From: Diatrype stigma
Taxonomy: Eukaryota > Ascomycota > Sordariomycetes > Xylariales > Diatrypaceae
Length of the DNA stretch: 64,000 bases
Direction: 5' to 3'
Assembly: GCA_022225965.2 (NCBI GenBank)
Contig: JAKJXP020000061.1
Coordinates: 186,001-250,000, forward strand
This document shows positions 58,318 through 64,000 of this stretch, one piece after another. Positions within the stretch are counted from its first letter, which is position 1. Each line of letters starts with the position of its first letter. The position numbers were made by a program, and so were the translations under genes. The notes beneath the pieces were generated by a model that had not been told where the DNA came from, did not search any database, and saw only the letters and a program-made list of their open reading frames with translations.

Positions 58318-59829
58318 ATGTCCGAAACAGCCTCGCCCATCGGTAAGACAACCCTTCTAAATCATGCTACGACCTACTTTCACTATTCTATGATCGCAAT
58401 TCCATCCACATCGTCGGGGATGGAGCTCCACAGACACGTTGCTGTCGTCTTGGATACGCCCCAGCTCCACGCTCTATCTGTCACCATTGCCATGCACTTC
58501 TGCTTTGCTAGTCAGAACTCAATACTGAACGTAAGACATAGGAATCGCGAACCTTCCGAATCAGCGCCACAAGATTGTCGCTAAAAGAGGAGCCGCTTTC
58601 ACTATTATGGTATGTGTCGCATGAAATCGTCGCGTAGAGGCGATAGGGTGTTGACTCAAGTTTATAGGTTGCTGGTGAATCTGGACTGGGCAAGACCACT
58701 TTCATCAACACGCTCTTCTCTACTACGATCAAGAACTATGCCGATCATAAGCGACGACACCAAAAGCAAATCGACAAGACCGTCGAGATTGAGATCACCA
58801 AGGCCGAACTCGAGGAGAAGTTCTTCAAGGGTACTATATCCCGGCACGTCATTTCGCCTCGACCGGCTTGCTAACTTTGGCGTACAGTCCGCCTGACCGT
58901 TATTGATACTCCGGGGTTCGGCGACTATGTCAACAACCGGGATTCCTGGATGCCCATCATCGAATTCTTAGACGATCAGCATGAGTCGTACATGCTCCAG
59001 GAGCAGCAGCCTCGTCGCCAGGATAAGATTGATCTTCGTGTCCACGCCTGCTTGTACTTCATCCGACCTACCGGCCACACTCTGAAGCCTTTGGATATCG
59101 AGGTTATGAAGAGACTCTGCACTAGGGTCAACCTGATTCCTGTCATTGCCAAGGCCGATACCTTGAGCCCGGCTGATCTTGCCAAGTTCAAGGCAAAGGT
59201 ACGCGGGGTCTAGCCGTCGCCTCGTTTTCAAAAACTAACAAGATATTTACCAGATCCGAGCTGTCATCGAGGCCCAAAACATCAAGATCTATCAGCCGCC
59301 GATCGAGGAGGACGACGAAGCCGCGGCCCAACATGCACGAAGCCTCTTGGCTGCCGTGCCCTTCGCCGTGATCGGATCCGAGAAGGACGTGAAGACGACC
59401 GATGGTCGCATTGTCAAGGGCCGACAGTACTCATGGGGTGTTGCCGAGGTCGAGAACGAGGACCACTGCGATTTCAAGAAGCTCCGTTCGATCATGATCC
59501 GAACCCACATGCTGGATCTCATTCACACGACGGAGGAACTCCACTACGAGGCCTACCGTGCCCAGCAGATGGAGACTCGCAAGTTTGGCGAGGCCCGGCC
59601 CCGCAAGCTGGACAACCCCAAGTACAAGGAGGAAGAGGAGGCTCTACGCAAGCGTTTCACCGAGCAAGTTAAGGTCGAGGAACAACGCTTTAGACAATGG
59701 GAACAGAAGCTCATCGCTGAGAGAGACCGTCTCAACAAGGACCTCGAGTCGACCCACGCTCAGATCAAGCAGCTCGAGACGGAGCTCGAGCAAATGCAGG
59801 GCAGTCTCGCTCGCAGTGGGCGTCGTTAA
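58318..59829 (+). CDS. CDC12: Septin, Cdc12 type
   Basis: GTP-binding septin that co-polymerises into filaments at septa and hyphal branches. Five exons: 58318-58342, 58542-58609, 58668-58830, 58888-59198, 59254-59829; 380 aa. The tiny first exon gives MSETASPI and the splice yields GIANLPNQRHKIV, the Cdc12-class N terminus. GTPase motifs: GESGLGKTTF (P-loop), DTPGFGD (G3), AKADTL (G4). The septin unique element (WGVAEVENEDHCDFKKLR) precedes a C-terminal coiled coil with the EEQRFRQWEQKLIAERDRLN signature that marks the Cdc12 group rather than Cdc3, Cdc10 or Cdc11. Exon phases join without any frame conflict. No oddities. Confidence 0.96.
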
Positions 59830-60532
59830 GTGGTGAATGCACCACTTCTATCTATGCTTCCGAGCACTTATTTCGGCAAAATTAACAAATCCCCCATCTA
59901 ATAGGGAGTATGGCGTGGAGACGGAATATCATACCCGACGGCATCCTTCCGGACCTTGAAAAGATGGTTCTATGGATATGCTTTAGCCAGCTAATTATTG
60001 CTTTTGTCAAAACGCGGATGAAAGAGGGGGGATATGCTGGGGGTACCTCCCAGGATTCTGGCATTGTGATGTGATAAGGTGTGAATGAACCGCGACCAAA
60101 AATATTCGTGTTATCGGGAATTGTCAGCTATGACTCTTCCTCATTTTAAACCCGCTTAGTTAGGCTTATTCTACGATGTAATACAGTTTCTTACGATACC
60201 AACTACTTGAATGTGACATTGCATTCAGGGGTGTAGATTGATTTGTGCCTATTGTTCCCATGATTATGTGCGTACGCCATGATTTGTTTTGTTTTCTCCT
60301 TTTACGGGTATATCCTATCGAGCGCCTTTCCGTTTTTTTCGTACATACATAGAACTCCCAATAGTACTTGTTGTTCGCAGAATAAGTCAAAGCAGACCAC
60401 AATATAAATCTAATAGATAATCATGACAGTCAACATTGCCAGGGTTGTCACCACAGATCCGCCCCTTTTCATATTGCATAGATACTCGCCGAACTACTTT
60501 TGCTGCTTTCAGTTCGGGTTTATTTTATTTTC
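59830..60532. other. Convergent spacer, CDC12 and mitochondrial kinase
   Basis: 703 bp, AT-rich from about 60100. Short frames (for example 60166-60402 minus) lack motifs. Holds the 3' ends of both genes; nothing else recognised. Confidence 0.5.
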
Positions 60533-62498
60533 TTATACAGCGTCCATAGCAGCCCGCGTCGCCAGCTGCTCGTTCTTGTTGCCGAGCTTGGAGATCTGCA
60601 GGAAGGCATCGACGCCGTAGCCCTCGAGGCTGTGCAGCTCGAGGCTGCCGGCCCAGTACTCGGCATAGACGCGGCTGAGGGGGAGGCCCATGCCGAGGCG
60701 GAGGTTGGGCGGGCGCGAGGAGAGCGGCGATAAGGATGAGCCGCTGTCCCCTGACCTACTGCTGCTGCTGCTACTATTATTACTAGCCCCCACGGCAGCA
60801 GCAATAGCGGCGGCCGCGGCAGCATTACCGCTACCTCCACCAGCAGCAGCAGTAGTAGTAGAACGGGTAGAAGGAGACGATGAAGGCGATGAGGATGAAT
60901 ATGAGGTTGAACCCCCGGCCTTGCCGTCCTGCAAGCCCGTGAAGTTTCCGTCTTTGACCTGCAGCTCCTGCAGCGTGGCGGCCATCAGGGGCACCCGCAC
61001 CAGGTTCTCGAGACGCTCGCTCCGCAGGTGGCCGTCCCGGGAGAACGGACCGCCCGCCTTGGCGAACGACCACAGGTGCGGCAGCACGTCGCGGGGGATG
61101 CCGCCGCCGCGGTCCGAGATGCGGATGATGACGTGCTTCTGGGCCTCGCAGATGGTGACCTCGACGGGAGGCGGAGGCGGCGGCGGGGACTGGGTCTGGT
61201 GTTGGAGCTGCGTCCGGTCGATGACGGCCTGCACCGAGTTCCGGAGCAGCTCGCCGACGATGTACTCGAGGTGGCTGAGGATGTAGGGGAAGGTGGCGTC
61301 GAGGTGGCCCTCGACCCGGATCTCGGGCACCTGCACGTCCGGGCCGTTGGCGGACCGCGCCAGCTCCCGCACCGCGGCCGCGCACCGCTCGATCACGTCC
61401 TTAGCCGCACACTTGAGGAAGATCTCGCCGATGAACTCGTGCTCCGAGAGCGGCGCGCCCGGCTGGAACCAGTCCGCGTGGAACGTCTCCGTCAGCGCCA
61501 GGTGCTGCTCCGCTATGACGCGGCGGGATATACGCTATTCGTGAACGAACGGACGAGTAGTTCTGGTTAGACGTTTTTTTCCCGAAAGGATGCGGAGGGA
61601 ACTGGGGGAGGACAGCTAAGCTATTGGCAAACTCACCGATCGCAGGAGGGTGTTCATGAAGCGGTCGAGGTCGGCGGCGGGCATGAGGCCGCTGCACTCG
61701 AGCATGCCCATGGTCAGCTTGGGGATGACGGTCAGGTGGGCGCGCAGCATCTGGGCGAGCTGGGCGCAGAAGCGGTCGTTGTCGTCGAGGGTGCGGATCT
61801 CGCGGACGCGGCGGAAGAGGTCGAAGGCGTCGTAGTAGAGCTCGTAGACGTCGTGTATGTGCGGGTTCGACACGACGACCCAGGGCAGGCGCTGCATGTC
61901 GCGCAGCCGGTGCGCGATCCGCGTCGGCAGCTCCGTCCGCACGTAGTTGGCCGAGCTGATCAGCCGCGCCTCCGTCAGCGACCGCCCGAACACCATCAGC
62001 TGCCGTAGGCTGATCGGCCGCGCTTCCTTGGCTACCCAGCTGTTTGGTGGGTGGTGCGTTACTCATCAGCCTTTATGCTCCCGTTTTCTTTTCTACGACT
62101 AATGTGTGCATATGTATATGTATATATACCTAGGTATATACGTCGATTACATGTTTTTACTATTTCATCGAGACTGGGTAGGTAGAACGTGGGAAGCGAG
62201 CGGGCGCGTCTATTCCGTCTCGTGACGAGGGAGGAGGAGCAAGAACATACTCATCCAGAACCTGTACGGGCCTCCATTTTGTCGAGTGCGATGACCATCT
62301 TCTGATTCCTGCCGTCCTCGTTGTCGTGGTCAGGTGGAGGTTACGCGTGTTTCTCAAAGATGTCCGGCTGCTTCGTCGCCGTCGCAAAGCTGTTGCCGCC
62401 GTCGACATCGGTCTCATCACGGGAGCTGGGCCTCCCAAGGCCGGCAGGCTTGTCAATCGGAAGGCATGGGTGGCATCTTGCACCGCGAATCGGAACAT
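60533..62498 (-). CDS. Mitochondrial PDK/BCKDK-family protein kinase
   Basis: GHKL-fold serine kinase that inactivates the E1 subunit of pyruvate (or branched-chain ketoacid) dehydrogenase in the mitochondrial matrix. Three exons: 62498-62251, 62039-61637, 61534-60533; 550 aa. The N terminus is Arg/Ser/Thr-rich with no acids, a good import presequence; an internal start at MRPMSTAAT is possible. The first splice gives VLDDWVAKEARPISLRQL, the second LLRSRISRRVIAEQHLAL, both family hallmarks. The ATP site has EYIVGELLRNSVQAV (N box), SDRGGGIP (G1) and LGMGLPLSRVYAEYWAGSL (G2). A roughly 80-residue Ser/Ala/Gly-rich insert separates G1 and G2, so the protein is longer than the usual 400-450 aa. 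PDK versus BCKDK cannot be settled from sequence alone. Confidence 0.93.
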
Positions 62499-63285
62499 GA
62501 TATTTCAGACAATGGGAATTCCATGCCAGAGGGAGGGATGGAACGAGCCTGGCCAATTTCTGCTCTCCTTTTGAATAGCACAGGACTTCGTTTTCTTATA
62601 TCTAGGCAATGTCTACGGGGATATTGTGTAGGTACTCGGTATTGCCTTTTCTTTTCTCTAAGGGGGAATCGTTGCGGTCCGTGGTGACATTCTCAAAAGC
62701 AAAGTGGTTAACCTTAACTGGTCAATGGACAGGTAGCATTGGTGTGGTAGCCGGTTTCGCCGTCATATCAAATTGGGATCAAGTTGTGATGTGATGATAG
62801 GAGAAATATCAATATTTGGAAATGTTCAATATTAAATTGGTTGAGGTCGTGTGACTGAAACTTTGACCTTTTCTTGTTTAGTGAAGATCTTAAGATGTGT
62901 ATCATCGAAGCCAGTGACCCCACATGTTCAGATACTTCTGTTTACCTTGAGAAGGGTCAAATGCATTGTGCCTACCTGCATACAACCAGCTTTGGTATTT
63001 TCAAAAATGTCCTGTCAGTTCATATCTATGGTTGTAAATGACGAGGACTTTATGCACTTACATGTTATATTTTTATATTTATATAGGTAGATATGCATCT
63101 GTAGATATCGTAGACCTCGAAGCTGATAAGTCTAGGAGCAAAGATAAAGTACCTAGGTAAGTACTCCGTACCTGAGATCGGCCGACCGCGCAATAGCAGC
63201 TTCCACCTGTAGGCATTGCCACATATACAGCATTTCCATAAGTAAATAAATTACATAAATACTATACCTTATCTCAGAAATAAAC
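62499..63285. other. Intergenic region upstream of the kinase gene
   Basis: No gene supported. Contains the AAGTACCTAGGTAAGTACT palindrome at about 63149-63167. Composition becomes AT-rich toward 63240 and changes fully at about 63285. Confidence 0.5.
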
Positions 63286-64000
63286 GTTTTTTTAGGCCAG
63301 CTGCGTTACGCGTAGCCCCATATCATTTAACTAATAATTTTATTAATAAACTTTAGCGGTAATTTTAATATAATTTAAACCATTCCGAACATTTTCCATA
63401 TGTATTAGGATACGTATTTATAAAGTGGCCCAAAAAAAACGTTTAAAACGGCGATTCGAAAAAAGGCTGCATTAAAAAGAATTTTTGGTATAAAAAAAAT
63501 TTATTCCTTTAGTTACTATACGATTCCTTAACCATTACGGCCTCGATGAATATTCTAAATACATATTAAAAATTACAGCTTATAAAGCTTTTTAACGAAT
63601 TTAGTTTTATATTTTTGCGCCTAAAAACGTATAAATTTGTATATAACAATCGAATAAAGGTAATTAAAAAAAAAAAATTGCCGCCAACGATCTTCCCTAA
63701 AGTTTCGGCAAAAAAATTACCATATAATTAAAACTTTAAGGATTTATTTTTATAATGCATTTTTAACGACGAAAACCATTTAAGAAAAAATAGGAATTCG
63801 TTTTTATAAGCGTTTTTAATAATCCTTATAAATGGCCGATTTATTATTATTCGAAAACCATTTAGGGCTTTTATATAACTTGCTAATACGATTTTTTAAT
63901 TAGGCCGATTATCGAAAACTTTGCAATTTTATTTTTAAAGTATAAGTCGCATTTTTATATGCCAAATCTTCGATTTCTGAAAAAATCGAAAAACAATACC
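63286..64000. other. Start of another AT-rich, RIP-like tract
   Basis: From about 63286 the sequence switches to the same TA-rich, stop-filled style as the 12.6-47.4 kb block and runs off the window. Some plus-strand stretches look like decayed protein but I could not identify the element. No LTR or inverted terminus can be recognised with only one end visible. Confidence 0.6.

Noticed and set aside
60690..61286. 198-codon plus-strand frame with Leu and Ala runs
   Set aside because: Antisense of the Ser/Ala-rich insert of the kinase; composition artefact.
61401..62066. 221-codon minus-strand frame starting MSNAPPTKQL
   Set aside because: Out of frame with the kinase exons; the spliced kinase frame explains every conserved block in this interval.
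1..64000. tRNA or rRNA genes
   Set aside because: I scanned for cloverleaf-type A/B boxes and rRNA landmarks by eye and found none I could support.

Overview
The window looks like a piece of a filamentous ascomycete chromosome (Pezizomycotina, probably Sordariomycetes; I cannot name a species). The evidence is short GT..AG introns of about 55-210 nt, typical fungal housekeeping genes (PWP2, septin CDC12, a mitochondrial dehydrogenase kinase, a BCS1-like AAA ATPase), a fungal-type hydantoinase/racemase/transporter group, and a 35-kb AT-rich block whose decayed reading frames carry stops readable as C-to-T/G-to-A changes, the signature of repeat-induced point mutation (RIP).

Layout. (1) 1-3.2 kb: two neighbouring HMG-box genes of the MAT1-2-1 (mat a-1) type; the first is cut by the window edge, the second carries a frame break. 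(2) 3.6-12.0 kb: five metabolic genes: a cyclic amidohydrolase (hydantoinase/dihydropyrimidinase), an Asp/Glu/hydantoin racemase divergent from it, an L-asparaginase, a 14-TM-type MFS transporter and a NodB-fold (polysaccharide deacetylase/cyclic imidase-like) hydrolase. Together they look like a nitrogen-scavenging cluster for cyclic amides or imides. (3) 12.4-47.6 kb: transposon land. I could resolve a short LTR element (A, 12585-14286), a pogo-like MITE (B) split by a Ty3/gypsy element (C, 14424-20108), then a third HMG-box gene (21380 onward) split by a nest: a tandem LTR-internal-LTR-internal-LTR array (D, 22597-47645), whose first internal region holds a Ty3/gypsy element (E, 24487-35069) and whose second holds another (F, 36488-45902), which itself holds a Gag-only LTR element (G, 38489-40376). 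Elements A, E, F and G have perfect 5-bp target duplications; C has one with a 1-bp ambiguity at its left end. (4) 47.6-48.7 kb: the 3' end of the split HMG gene, then a 59-bp copy of the hydantoinase 3' end fused to a truncated short-chain dehydrogenase. (5) 49.0-62.5 kb: ordinary genes: a BTB/POZ protein, a BCS1-like ATPase, PWP2, CDC12 and a PDK/BCKDK kinase. (6) 63.3-64.0 kb: the start of another AT-rich, RIP-like tract.

The main story is a small family of mating-type-like HMG-box genes outside any recognisable MAT neighbourhood (no APN2, SLA2 or COX13 seen), copied as segments with flanking DNA, broken in several ways, and used as the landing site of a multi-layer retrotransposon nest. 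All calls come from reading and hand-aligning the sequence; no database search was possible.
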